The translations under genes were made by a program, and so were the position numbers. A stretch of DNA of 64,000 nucleotides from the NCBI GenBank assembly GCA_021234155.1, contig JAJEKV010000113.1, positions 1,364,001-1,428,000 on the forward strand, given 5' to 3'. Positions 51,050-62,894 of the stretch are shown here, in pieces; within the stretch, counting starts at the first letter, position 1; each line of letters starts with the position of its first letter. The notes beneath the pieces were generated by a model, which did not search any database, was not told the origin of the DNA, and saw only the letters and a list, made by a program, of their open reading frames with translations. The stretch is from Isoetes taiwanensis (Eukaryota; Streptophyta; Lycopodiopsida; Isoetales; Isoetaceae).

Positions 51050-51773
51050 TAAGAATGTTTCAGAAGGCTCTAGAAAGTTCTAGAATCTTCTACATAGTTC
51101 TAAAATGTTCTAGAAAGTTCCAGAATATTCTATAAAGTTCAAAAAAGTTTTAGAATATAAGAGAATCTTGAGTGAGTCTAAGGGAAGCCTTCTTAAAAAT
51201 TCCAGAATGTTGTAGAAAGTTCTAGAAATTTCCAAATTGTTCTAGAAAGTTTTAGAAAGCTCTAGAATGTAAGGGAATTTAGGGGAATGTGAGGGAATCT
51301 AAGAAAATACTTCTAGGAAGTTCTAGGATGTTTTGAAAGTTTTAGAATGTTTCTGAAAGTCTTAGAATGTTCTAGAAAGTTCTAGAATTTAAAAGAATCT
51401 AGGAGAATCTAAAGGAATCTTAGAAAATCTCCTAAAATGTAAAGGAATATAAGAAAACATTCATAAGTCTAAGGGGATCTCTTAAAATCTAGGAGAATCG
51501 AAGGGTATCTTCATAAAATCTAAGGGAATCTAAGGGAATCTTGATAAAGTCTTAGACTATCTAGGGGAATCTTCATAGAATCTATTTGAATCTCATATAA
51601 TGTAAGGGAACCACGGGCAATCTCATAAAATCTAAGGGAGTCCAAGGGAATCTAAAGGAATCTAAACAAAACCCAGGGGAATCTTAGTTCTAGGAAGTTC
51701 TAAAATATTCTAGACTATTCTTGATTTTTCTAGAATATTGTAGATAGTCGTGGGTAAGCACCTAAAAATAAAG

Positions 51774-51805
<32 letters not shown>

Positions 51806-52150
51806 GTGAAAGTCAAAATGGAATGTTCTATAATGGTCTAGATAGTTTTAGGAAATTCTCTAATATTCTAGATGTGCATGAGAGCAAAAATAAAATGTTT
51901 TGGAATGTTGTAGTAAGTGCAAAGAGCCAAAATAGAATGTTTTAAACTGTTTTACATGCTTGTGGGTAAGCACCTCAATCTATAAATAGAAAGGAAGGTG
52001 ATGTAGGATGTTCTAGAAAGTTCTATAGTATTCTAGCTAGTCTTAGAATATCCTACTAGAAAGTTTTTTTGAAAGCCTGCAAACCGTCCAAATAGAATGT
52101 CTTTGAATATTATAGAGGATTCTAAAATGTTCTAGAGATCCTAAGCATCT
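51050..52150. repeat. TTCTAGAA / GAATCTAAGG minisatellite (heat-shock-element-like)
   Basis: About 1.1 kb of degenerate short repeats. The first ~340 bp and parts near 51690-51870 and 52005-52030 are GTTCTAGAAAGTTCTAGAAT-like, with at least seven exact TTCTAGAA. Runs such as TTCTAGAAAGTTCTAGAA fit the alternating GAA/TTC pattern (nGAAnnTTCn) bound by heat-shock factors. The middle (51380-51680) shifts to GAATCTAAGGGAATCT-like 10-11-mers. A long T-tract sits at 51773-51800. Confidence 0.75.
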
Positions 52151-53400
52151 CAAACTCAAAGTAGAAACTTTTCAAAAGTATTTTCCAGAATATTGTAGAC
52201 ACAGGTGCGCAAGCACCACATGCGTAAAGTAACAACATGAGTAAGCACCTCAGGATCAAAATAAAAAGTTTAAGCTCTAATTTTCTGTAATGTCCTGAAG
52301 CATGCACCGTAGGAACATGCTAAAACTTAAACATGCACCGTAGGACGTATTAATTTTCTTGTATACATATACATATTATATGATACAAGAAATTTATCGC
52401 GACGGCTTGGCTCAAATTGTGTGTTCGGAATAGTGTGGAAGATGCCCAATATGAGATTGGAATGGTGTAGAAGACGCACAATATAAGAGATGCCCATTTG
52501 GGGATTTGTATGGAATTTGTATGAATTAATATTTGACAATATCATTCTCTCAAAACCATAACTTCAATTGAAAATAGAGCCTCGGAGTAGTTTCCTCCTA
52601 GCAGAGTGAAGTTAAAGGATTTTAGATGTCATTGTTAGCAAGTTAGCCATGTTTATTGCAGTTATTTCTCTTTACTGATACACTTCTAGTAGGGGATATG
52701 TGTAAAGTTTGGCTTGGTGTGACTTCAAAGACTTGCATATTAGAACAATTGCATGTCCATTTTGATGCTTGAAGACATAGGACATGTTCTCTTCACATAG
52801 CAATCTATCTAAGTATAAAATCACATCTTGGTGTTAAAATGCTTGTAACTTTCAAATTATCGTCCCAGGCCATGCAACTTGTTGGGGAATGCTAATATAG
52901 ATTTTATCAATGGCTGCAAACTTGTTTTAACAAACCATTTTGAGCATCCATTTTAAGCATTATTATGTGGAGTTGAATTGAAAGTTCAACTAGCATTGTT
53001 TGTATCATGCAAACAAATAATTATAGTCTACAAATTATGATTGTAAACAGATGTAAAAATCCCAATTGGAGCAAAGTATCTGAGCACACAGAGATGGGAC
53101 GTTAAAAAAGTAATGAGAAAAGAGTGCGGCCTACCAATGGCTTTTGAAGATGCCTTTCTTATGTCCATTTTGAATATGTAGCATAATAACAGGGGGTTTC
53201 TTTTGTATTTTTATACTATTTTTTCCTATGGTTTTGCTATGATTTGGTGAATGTATCTGATGGAGTGTACTAATAAGTATTTCTAGAGTGCGCATACATG
53301 CTGCATTGATTTTTTGCTCTTTTTTAATGGTTAGCACCCATGTATTTGTCGAGATGTACAAGAAAAATATATGTACAACCCTCCCTTTGCATGCAGGAGT
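52151..53400. other. Non-coding, includes SINE-body-like motifs
   Basis: GCATGCACCGTAGGAACATG and CATGCACCGTAGGACG at 52300-52345 match the SINE body at 49.7-50.1 kb. The remainder has no recognisable gene. Confidence 0.4.
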
Positions 53401-54170
53401 TGAAAGGGCATATTTTAGGGTTCGAGGCATATGGTCTCTCTTCTGGAATCGACTTCTCTGCTCTCATATTCTGGAGCAGATACGGCTCCCCAACACCTCC
53501 TTTCCGAGCTTCAGGAAGCATTTTTCTCGGATAGACATGGCGGAGTAACAGGGGATGAACGCAGAGAAGAGGATTCCGTGGTTGTAATTGCTTATCCGTT
53601 GAAATTGCTTAAAGAAGAAGAACAAAGGTATTTTTATTTTTGGTTTTACACAGAAGGCAGAGAAGAGGATTTCGTGGTTGTAATTGCTTATCTATTCTAT
53701 TCTAGAAGAAGGGTGTTTCCGTTCATTTATTTACATGTAAGAAACGATGAAGCTGATGAAATTATTCAGAGTTGATGTCTAGAGATGCCAACTGGGAAAG
53801 CATTGGAATGTACTCCAGATGATAGCTTGGGGTGCGGAGCTTTGGCAAACCACTTTCGACAACACTTCTCAAGCTCGGCAGATTTTGGCAGATTCATTTG
53901 TTGCTTCAAACGAGGGCATCTTCACATCTGTTGGTTTTGGACAAGGCCGTTCCATAATTTATTTGCAGGTTCAATTTATTTTGCATTGCATAGGAAACTA
54001 AGATTGTTGTTTCTGCAAATCATGTTTCAGAATTATGTAATCATCCACCTTAAAGTTCTACAGATTCTGCAACCTATTTATCTTTCTGTGGAAGGTCAGA
54101 CAAGTGCATTTGTTGATCCAGCATTTATTAATCTAGCTTGCTCGTGTTTTAATTTGATTAGTTGACAAAT
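53401..54170 (+). other. Possible gene fragment, product not recognised
   Basis: Open stretches on the plus strand read SLLESTSLLSYSGADTAPQH, and (from 53819) MIAWGAELWQTTFDNTSQAR, then QILADSFVASNEGIFTSVGF and GQGRSIIYLQ, bounded by acceptor-like CTCCAG and donor-like GCAG|GTTCAA. A near-identical 30-bp pair (GAGAAGAGGATT..CGTGGTTGTAATTGCTTATC) occurs at about 53561-53602 and 53660-53692. It might be exons of a decayed host gene. I cannot name it. Confidence 0.25.
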
Positions 54171-54527
54171 TTTCACTTGTGGATTTCTGTTGATGCCTGC
54201 TCATTTACTTAGCCTTCCCTTATGTTTTTCCATTACCTTCATCTTGTGTCGATGGCCCAAAATGATTCTCATCCCATGATCTTGGAAAGTATTGCAGGTT
54301 CCCTCCTATTCTTGATTGCATTCAACCATTTCAAGCACTAGGACTCTTTAACATTTCCTCAGCCCATTCAAAACTTTTCGTCACTATGGGATTGCGGCTC
54401 CAATACAATCTGTTTCATCCTACTACTAAAGGCAACTTCATTCTTCGCAATTTCAATCAGATTAAATATTCTCCTTTCATGCAAGTTAGCTTGTCTTATT
54501 CAAACCATTGTTTTATTGTCTCAAAGC
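54171..54527. other. Non-coding spacer
   Basis: No gene recognised. Nothing notable. Confidence 0.3.
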
Positions 54528-54652
54528 CCGTGGGAATATTTTTTTGCTAGTTATATATGCATATGCTTCAACTTGTGGTGAGCTTTAAAAACCCGTGGGA
54601 ATACTTTTGCTAGTTATATATGCATATGCTTCAACTTGTGGTGAGCCTTAAA
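54528..54652. repeat. ~62-bp tandem duplication
   Basis: CCCGTGGGAATA then TTTTGCTAGTTATATATGCA and ATGCTTCAACTTGTGGTGAG occurs twice in a row, almost identical. Confidence 0.85.
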
Positions 54653-55271
54653 ATCTTTTTATGCAGATGCAGATGTAGAGGAAAGAACTCCACATAACCC
54701 TCCTCTTAATAAAAAAAAAGATGTAGCCTAGCATTAACCTTGGATTTGTACCAAAGTGGTGAAACCGATGTCGAGTCCTTTATCCGGATGTCATGTCCGT
54801 TATCCTTTCCTCTGCGCGCATGACTCCATATGAACAACTCCAACTCCGCATCTAACATTTTGGCGCAAGCGTGGAATGTGGATTATAGAATTTGTTTCTC
54901 ATTGCAAATATCTTGCGATATTACTTCATATTGGGGATAGTATTCTTAGTGTGGAATGATGCAATCATCTTGGTACTTTTGTTACACAATAGTTGCACTT
55001 GAAATTCTAATGTTCATACGTTGCAATATGGTATTGAATATGGTGGTTATCCAAGTTTTATGAGGTTTTAAATATGGCCCAACCACCATCCTTTCCTAAG
55101 TTGATGCAATTGGAAACCTTAGAAATGTAATTATAGTACAACATTGATATATTCTTATGTCATAACCAACACATAACAACCAACACATAACAACCATTAA
55201 CATTAATTAATATTCTTACGTCACTTTTTTTTTAGGGCCCGAAGGGCCCAAAATTTTTTAGTATAATAACC
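54653..55271. other. AT-rich spacer with short repeats
   Basis: AACCAACACATAAC occurs three or four times (55160-55280). No gene. Confidence 0.4.
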
Positions 55272-55682
55272 AACACATAACTACCATTGAGACCATTGAA
55301 TCCAACACATTTAAATTAAAATCCCCTTAAACCCCTTTGGTTTGGGTGCATATTTCACAGGGGTGACGAGGGCTTGAGAGCCCTCGTATTTGTATTTTGC
55401 ACGCGGTCTAAAATCAACACCATATAGTATTCCGCTTGAAATCTTATAGTATTTTGTGAATGTTGTTATACAGTATAGCAAATCTTGTACTTGCATACCC
55501 CACAAACGAGGAACTTTACGTACGGTGTAGATTAAGGAATAAGGGGTGAATATGCTTATCCAACAGCTCTCGTTGCCCGGAGTCACCCCCCGTGTGAATA
55601 TGCACCCAAACCAAAGGGGGTTTAAGGGGGATTTTAATTTAAATGTGTTGGATTCAATGGTCTCAATGGTAGTTATGTGTTT
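55272..55682. repeat. Long inverted repeat (~96-bp arms) before the reverse transcriptase
   Basis: Left arm 55272-55367 and right arm 55582-55682 are reverse complements with only a few indels, including AACACATAACTACCATTGAG and AACCAAAGGGGGTTTAAGG. The ~214-nt spacer contains a perfect hairpin (CGAGGGCT-TGAG-AGCCCTCG, 55368-55387). The right arm lies in the open frame just upstream of the reverse transcriptase (MHPNQRGFKGDF). The left arm read on the minus strand gives a diverged version (YAPKPKGFKGIL). So it looks like a partial inverted duplication of the element's 5' part, an arrangement common in Penelope-like elements. Confidence 0.8.
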
Positions 55683-55740
55683 GAATATTCATCCTCTGTT
55701 GTACAATGCATTAAAGAAGCCATATGTTTTAGCACTTGAT
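55546..55740 (+). CDS. 5' coding part of the RT element (frame differs)
   Basis: Open frame ending ..CLNIHPLLYNALKKPYVLAL then DKIFV and a stop, directly abutting the reverse-transcriptase frame. A one-base frame change near 55740 would link them. Its sequence (PLLYNALKKP) resembles the region before RT motif 1 in related proteins. Not recognised further. Confidence 0.4.
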
Positions 55741-56893
55741 AAGATTTTTGTATAGTCCAAAAATTGCATCAACTAACACAGTTCTTAACATGATCATAGA
55801 AATATGTGCTAGGGACATTTGTGAAAAGTTCTGTAATTTATTCCCAGGCAAGATTAACCCTAACTGGATGATACAGTCTGTTTATGATGTTGTGCTTAAT
55901 CTACCTGCAAAAATCACGGACATCTTTGTTGCTGATATCACTAAGTGCTACGAAAGTATTCCCCTGGTCGGGGAATCAAGAATCTGCCAGGTCATTACCA
56001 AAGTTATAGAGGCCACTTGGAAATACATGAGGAAGAAGCATTATAACAATAAGTTATGGATTAAAAAAGTGGGAGAAGACGATTTTGTGACCAAATGGTC
56101 TAAAATTGACCCTAAGGGCAAATGTTGGTCTCTAATGAACAAGGAAGTGTGTATCCAAGCTAACATATGGCTAATTACCAACTGCTTCATTATGAAAGGA
56201 ACAAAAACATGGGTGCAGACTTGCGGTATCCCTATGGGCTTTGCATGTAGCCCATCTTTGGTGCAATTTTATCTTGCATGGTTCGAGGCCAAGTTTATAA
56301 AAGATCTAGCGTCTCAAGGGAGGTATAATGATGCCGAAAAGTTCAAATCCACTTTTAGGTATATGGATGACCTGTTGGCCTTAAATTGTAGGGACATAAA
56401 AAACTTCTTAGGCCCTACATTCACGGAATATAGTGGAGGCTCATGTATATATGACATGGAATTTCTGGGAATAAAGAAAGAAACAATAATAGCCCTTGAA
56501 AAGGACCCTACTGCTGCTTTTGGAGTTAAAGGTAATTTCCTGAATATCAGTCTTGAAATTATGAGCAGGGCAAATGGAATCTTCAAAACTATTAAGTTCG
56601 ATAAGAGAGAATGTCTTCCTTTCAAGGTCTTCAGATATGTACATGCGACTAGTTGTAGGCCATACTTTCAGGCCAGAATCGTTATAGTTTCTCAGATCTT
56701 GCCATATCTATACATAAACTCCAGTCCGAATGATGCAGCCAAAGACATCAGGGCAATTCTTCAACAGTTTACTTACAATGGCTTTGACAGTAATGGTATC
56801 CAATATAAGGTACAGAAATATGTGCAAAAAAACGTGTTCCCAGGTCTGCCATATGACAAGGAAGTACTGGAGCAACTTTTAAAGTCAAACTGA
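55739..56893 (+). CDS. Reverse transcriptase, YMDD type (Penelope-like or unclassified)
   Basis: Open frame of about 385 codons to TGA at 56891-56893. RT signatures are IFVADITKCYESIPL (residues 63-77, motif A with its Asp), QTCGIPMGFACSPSLVQFYL (161-180, motif B, GIPMGxxCSP) and TFRYMDDLLALN (206-217, motif C), then YDMEFLGIKKE and IKFDKRECLPFKVFRYVHAT with SQILPYLYI near the C-terminus. The lack of LINE- or LTR-type neighbours, GIPMG and the FRYMDDL context place it outside LINE/LTR groups and near Penelope-like or telomerase-like RTs that I associate with algae and invertebrates. No GIY-YIG nuclease was found downstream. No ATG start: an in-frame stop lies at 55730. The RT core itself is uninterrupted. 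Confidence 0.75.
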   Translation: MRFLYSPKIASTNTVLNMIIEICARDICEKFCNLFPGKINPNWMIQSVYDVVLNLPAKITDIFVADITKCYESIPLVGESRICQVITKVIEATWKYMRKKHYNNKLWIKKVGEDDFVTKWSKIDPKGKCWSLMNKEVCIQANIWLITNCFIMKGTKTWVQTCGIPMGFACSPSLVQFYLAWFEAKFIKDLASQGRYNDAEKFKSTFRYMDDLLALNCRDIKNFLGPTFTEYSGGSCIYDMEFLGIKKETIIALEKDPTAAFGVKGNFLNISLEIMSRANGIFKTIKFDKRECLPFKVFRYVHATSCRPYFQARIVIVSQILPYLYINSSPNDAAKDIRAILQQFTYNGFDSNGIQYKVQKYVQKNVFPGLPYDKEVLEQLLKSN

Positions 56894-59640
56894 TACAGGT
56901 AAAGTTTGATCTAATTGCTTTTTTATGTTTCAAATAATGGGATTGGCTTTAACCCCTACTGTGGTAGTGGGGGTAAGCAATCCCCATAATCACGGACACA
57001 TAAGTGAATAGGTGTGTTAAACCAACTCCCACGGTAGGAGGTAGGGTTTTTTTATTTAAATATTAGAGAATGTTTATGTACTAAACATAAGTGCTGTAAA
57101 TTTTACTCCTCCAATTTGTAGGAAACAGGGCTGGACCAATGGTGCAGAATTGTTATAAAAAATAATTATAAGATAGTGATATCATGCTGCAACCTAGAAG
57201 CTTAGGAGGTGGCATAATATCTGATAGTGACCCCATTAAGGGAAATTACCTTATAAGCCAGTATAGACATGGTCAGGGTTTTTCCTTTTATCCTCAAGTA
57301 ACTCAAGCAAATAGAAGGTGGTAGCTAAATCTAGCTTAAGGGAACTTAAACATCAAAGGTATTTCATATATCAAAGTGTAGGAGAGCCTAGTCAGTGAAT
57401 CTTAAACCATGGACTACTGGTAAATTTGGAAGTTACAAATAAAGTTGTATTTAGGTTCCGAAATTCAAATGGATTTTATGCCATGTATGGGCAGTATGGT
57501 ACGACCACCAGAAGTTAAGGCTAGAGATTGATTTGGAATAAAAATCTTTAGGTAGCTCCAATGGTAAAGATTTTTTCCAGCTCACAAACCCAAATATGGG
57601 GTTTGACTCTGACGGATGGGAAACATCCGGTAGTGAAGAAGAAAGGCTTGAGGCGGAAGCACTTAGAAGAGAGTTTGCCGCGTGTATACATTCCCGCCAT
57701 GGATCCTAAGCATAACAGAGGTGGATATGGACAAAAAAGGAGCTTCTATGGCAGGGATGAGAGGAGTTCTTACCAAAAGGGTTACAAACAATCCTACAAC
57801 ATGAATCAAGAGGAGAAATAACAGTCCAAAATGTCAAGTTGACACAAGAATATAATGAGGACATGGACGACATACAGGTTCTTGCATTTAAGATTCGTTC
57901 TTTTTTGAAAAGCTTGAAATGGTAAACAGAAAGCAAGTAGTACAAGTGGATATAACAGAGTAATGATTTATGTTTTAACTAAATTATGAATGCACTGTTG
58001 TAATACTGTAGTGCTCTTTATAGTACTGGAGAAGTAAAGAAATACAATAACACAAACATAAAAACTGGTCTAAATAGGCTAAGAGCAGGAAATATGTATG
58101 ACATCTCTGATTTTTCTACAGAAGGCTATTGTTAATCCTTAGATGACGCTTTGGAGAACATATAATAGATCCATAGCCAGTTAATATTAGTTAATATTAC
58201 CTGACGTAAAACCATAGGATTCTTGCGGATCATAGTAGGCTAAAAGGGACAAAAGGAACAATGGGTGACCAGCGAAGAGCTGAAAATCCCAATGTACCTT
58301 TTGGCCCTTGTAGTATTACCAAGTTTATTGCTAATATCTACATGTTTGGCTGCAGGTACGGGATTTTACTCCTATTGTCTCTTTTGTTTCTTTGGTTGAA
58401 CGGTCTGCAAGGTTCGAGGAGTACTGGCTCTGTTTGGCTGATTATATATCAAATAGAGGTTCAAGCTATGCATAGGTTGCACCCAAATGGTTTTGTATCA
58501 CTATCCCTCTGCTCTCATAATTTTAAATGAGCAGTATATGGTATGGAACATAGACGTACAATAAAAACAGGTTGTTTTTCATGTCTACTTTGCTGATTTA
58601 TGATAGTACAATATGTGCAGCAAATGATATAGAGCATAGACATAGTTTTTTGTTTTTTTTTTTAAAGGGGTTTTCCTTCCAGTATATTTTGCTGATATAT
58701 GACTATGCAAAACATGATTATGGGAATATGGACATGCTGCGCATGAATTTTCTATAAACTCCTTTGTTCATAGGATTCAAATGACTCAGAAGTATATAGT
58801 TGAGGAATTTAACCTGCTTAAATGCAAAAATATTATGAAATTTACAAAGAATGGTGTAATTAAGGCAGTGAGGGTATTTGTTTTTTTATCCATCGGACTT
58901 GGGGCTGTATGTAATAAGCTCATATATGTTGCAATAGATCCAGAAACAAAGAAAGTGAAAACAAGTTTATGACATGTTAAATAGCATAGGGCTGATTTCT
59001 CCCGATGTTGCTCTGGATAACTTGACCTTAAAGTTCGAAATTGACAATCCTGCAATTGTAAGGGAAAATTCCAATATGTAAAAAATATTTACAGGTTTTA
59101 TATCAACATCTGAAATATGCCAAGTGGTAAGTTTTAAGGAGATAAGAAAACAATACTTGTATACTACACATTTATGTAGTGTGACAAAGTAACTCAATAG
59201 TTTGAACAATACTCATTGGTAGGGTTATACAATAAATCAAATAAATAAATGTTCCTAGAAACACAGTTGTTCATGGCCTAGGATCATATGGACTATATGT
59301 AAATATTTAATCATAGTCTTGGACAGTTTGTGGAACTGGAAATATAATTGTATTGTTGAATCAAAGGTTAAAGTGATACTACGTTTAACGGAGCTCAAAG
59401 TTAAATGTGGGATGATAATACTGTTGAGGAATTGACCAAGGCAGATGTTTGATCTAGGTTTACTAGTTCAGACTGGGTTTTTTTTAGACACTTCATCACA
59501 GGGATATTTCCACTGTTATCCTTTACCTTTATGATAATAGTTTGAGTTGAATAGATATGTCTTTTTCTTTTATAATTTGAGGACTTATGAAAAACATGGG
59601 CAGTTTGCTTTAAAGTATTTCAGATTTCATTAATGACAGT
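56894..59640 (+). other. Downstream part of the RT element or host introns; exon-like fragments
   Basis: Mostly AT-rich with scattered exon-like stretches. At about 57580-57705, after TTTTTTCCAG, NPNMGFDSDGWETSGSEEER then LEAEALRREFAA. At 57706-57821, basic Gly/Tyr/Arg-rich sequence (HNRGGYGQKRSFYGRDERSS). At 58781-59080, VRVFVFLSIGLGAVCNKLIY and NSIGLISPDVALDNLTLKFE. No domain was recognised. A gene with several introns is possible. Confidence 0.3.
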
Positions 59641-59671
59641 ATGTTTAACAAGGTTACTTGCTGCATAATAC

Positions 59672-60447
59672 AGGAAACAAATGATGATGATGAGGAGTAT
59701 GAAGTTATTCCCCCATCATGGAATGATCAGTTGATTACTATGGGATATGATAAGCACAGAATAGAGTGCCCCAACTCTGCAGTCCAGACCATTTTATGTT
59801 GCATCAAAAACGTGAAGGTACACGAATTTATCTTGGAAAGGGAGGTAATGAGAAGGTCAGATCAGCTTTCCTTAGTTTCACACTTGGGATTCAGTGGCTG
59901 GCTGCTACTTTTACCTCACATCAACAAACTAACTGATAAGGAGGAGGATGTTTTTCCGTTCATGGCTAGTGCATATGATGACCTTGCCCATAGGGTGTAT
60001 AATTGGACAAACTTGGAAGATGAAAGTACCAAAAACTTCGTACTTGGGGTTACTGCTTTGGAGGAAGTCAATGATATGAAATGTACTTACACTAAGGATG
60101 AAGAGCAGATTCACCTTAACAGACCAATGGATAGTAATTTGAATGCCCATGGCAATGATGATCTGTTTGGAGAAGACATTCTGACCGAGGAAGACAAAGC
60201 CATTTTGCAGCCCAAAATGCCACAAAATGACAGTAGCCAGGAGATTGACTTTAGGTTTACATTGAGGAACCGCTTGAGGTTCCCAATTATCCCTGAAAGG
60301 CTTGTTGAAAGCCATGGCTTACTTTGCAATCAAGCCATTTGGCGTACCAAAAACTTTGGCGCCCTGGCACCAATCAATGAGGAAGCTTGCTGCCACTCAT
60401 GGCAGCATAGAAGAGCCATTGGCATTTCCAAATACATGGTTCAATAA
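59672..60447 (+). CDS. Unrecognised ORF, probable 3' exon
   Basis: About 258 codons. ATACAG at 59666-59671 is a good acceptor, and the frame runs on to TAA at 60445-60447 (an upstream ATG at 59641 would give 268 codons). It starts acidic (ETNDDDEEYEVIPPSWNDQL). It includes ILEREVMRRSDQLSLVSHLG, FSGWLLLLPHINKLTDKEED and an acidic middle (GNDDLFGEDILTEEDKAIL). It ends LRNRLRFPIIPERLVESHGL then a Cys/His/Trp-rich tail. No motif identifies it. Codon use and length suggest a real coding exon, perhaps part of the same element as the reverse transcriptase 3 kb upstream. Confidence 0.5.
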
Positions 60448-62894
60448 GCACACAAGGAGTATTTGAAGTTGCAACTTTGAAGACCATTTGAAAAAGCTAC
60501 AAAAGACACAAGGACTTGAAGAACCAAAGAAGGACATTCACTTGAGAAACATAAAAGGAGTATTTTGGCTAAGTGGGAGGTCACAAGGCAAGTTACTAAA
60601 AATTCGAAGCCCCATTGAAGATTGCAAGGTCACAACTTGGTATGATATCTTGTTCACCATTTGAGCATTGAAGTTTGATATTCTTAAGGTTCTTGAAGAA
60701 TTGCCTAGCCATTCTCTTCCATTCTATGTCTTGAGTCATCCTCTCCATTACATGTCTAGCCTTCTTTTTTTCCACATTTCCATCTCCTCTCATTACATAC
60801 TATGGTGTTGGTAACATTTCTTTCCCTAGTCAAATGAAACACACACTCCATGCTCCATCCACCTACTCACCAAAGTCAAGCACTAGGGAGCCCCATGAAT
60901 TCACTTCAAAAAACACCTAGGGTTCTAAATATCTACTAGGTCTTACAAAAGAAGGACAAAAAAAGCAAGATTTGTCCAACTATGCAAGAAGTGAACTCCC
61001 TAGTAGCATCCCATGTCAAAAAAAATTGCAAAAGATACAACATCCACTTCATCATTCATAATTCCACTTCACCACTCACATCACACGTGTCATCCATATC
61101 ATCCATACTTCATGCCACCTCACCAAAAAAATTCATTTTTTTTTACTAGGGGAAAAGATGGTTACCAACCCTTAAGTGCCACATCTTCACCATTTTTTGC
61201 CACCTCACCAAGTCCCATGCCTAGTCACTTCATTTTTTTACCAAAAAAAATCAAAGTATTCCATTTGAAAATTTGATGATACTACCTGGTAGCCCTCATG
61301 AAATCATGCCACCTGGCACAAACATTCTTGAAAAAAGAGTTTATATTGACCTTCTAAATGGCCTTCTTGGGAAACGTGCCTTATTGAAAAAATGGTAAAA
61401 CCTACCTACATCTACCCCCCCATCTATCTACCCTCTCATCCTCTGCCAGGTGGCGTCCCCCCTGGCATGCCAAGTCGAAACACGAGCCGAGCTTGGCGTG
61501 GGAGGAGACCAGATAATCAAGAAACGAGGCAATGGATCTATATTTATACCTTGGCCTATTTTTGCATTCCTGCCTGTGGGATATTTCTTCGCAAGAAAAA
61601 TCAAGAACCCTAAAATTTGCAGGCCAAGAAACGGATTTTTAGTAGCTGGAAACTACCTAATCATGACTATATCCTCCCCGATTTAACCTCGAAAGTGATC
61701 TCAAGAACCCTAAACTTTGTGCTAATCCGAATAATAACATTTGGATTTTGCAAGAATTGGAACGAAGCGAGCATTTTCAAAAAGGGGGGGCAAATCGATT
61801 AAGGAAATTTCAAGGGCTTTTGTGCATTTGGGAAATTGTTGATAACGAAATACATGTCGGTCGCGATCTTACGCTTGTGGATTTGACCTTCCTTCTTTGC
61901 ATCAATTTACTCGATTGAGCAGTAAAGCTGATCAAATATTCTGTCCGATCACGGAAGTATTATTGGCTCATGAATTGTGAGCTATTTGAAGTTATGTGAG
62001 ACTCCTGTTATGATTGTCAAGTGAATGAAAATCCGACTTTGGTATAATTCTCTTTTCTCAACTTTCTTTCCAAGGAAATTTATGCATATCTGCTAAATAT
62101 TGTTCTAGTTTTTTAATCCCATCGGATATTAGTAAAATCCTGCTTAGGCTTCATAGGAATAGTCGATCCGCATCCAAAAAAAAACATAAAAATAAAACAT
62201 TAGTCAAAACTAAGTTCTAGTTATCTGATAAGAGTCAAAACCTATCTTTTCGCTACAAATTCCTCTAACAAAAGGTCCAATCCATCTATTATTATCAAGA
62301 TCCCAGTAATTTTCTTATATTCTGTCTCAGGAAAAGCAAAACATCTAGATAAATATCTCTGTCATCAAAAAACACAGTCTGTCAGTGGCAAATTACTCTC
62401 TGTTCATCCAGCACTCTAAATATACCCAAAAGAGGTGTTGCACGTCATCTACAATAGCAATTTGATTAGTCACAGTTGTCCCAGATCAAAAAGAATATTT
62501 CACCAAACATCTGAGAATTTCTGCTCTCTGCCGAGGGTATTGACCAGTTTTTGACTAAGTCAGGCATATAATTTTCAAGTATCTAGAATAGTCTGACTTC
62601 AAAAAAGGTTTTGCACATTTTTAATACTATTTGTTGGGATCACATTCATACATTCTTCAAGATAAATCCTCCAGTTATTTGCACTTGGTATTGAAAAGAG
62701 AATACAGGGTTTTTTCTTGAAATGGGAAAGCTGTACTAACAAGCTTGTGGTGAGAAGTTTTTGCAAAATTTAGGTTCAGAGTGGTTGCCTGAAGCAACCT
62801 GAAGGTCCTAAACCATTCTAGTTGAGGGTTTTGCCAGGATTACCCTCAACATCTTGGAGGCTCCTACCGAGATCCAACCTGGTTCTTGGGAACT
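60448..62894 (+). mobile_element. 5' LTR and leader of the Gypsy-like element (boundaries uncertain)
   Basis: No coding sequence. A TATA-like ATCTATATTTATACC lies near 61531-61545. A small inverted repeat (GTTGAGGGT / ACCCTCAAC, 62821-62849) ends at CAACA, after which TTGGAGGCTCCTACC is a possible but unusual primer-binding site. The gag ATG follows 45 bp later. Because no second LTR is in the window, the LTR ends cannot be fixed. Confidence 0.4.

Noticed and set aside
53740-53790. Hammerhead ribozyme near CTGATGA
   Set aside because: The core CTGATGA is present but no matching GAAA box and stems could be placed.
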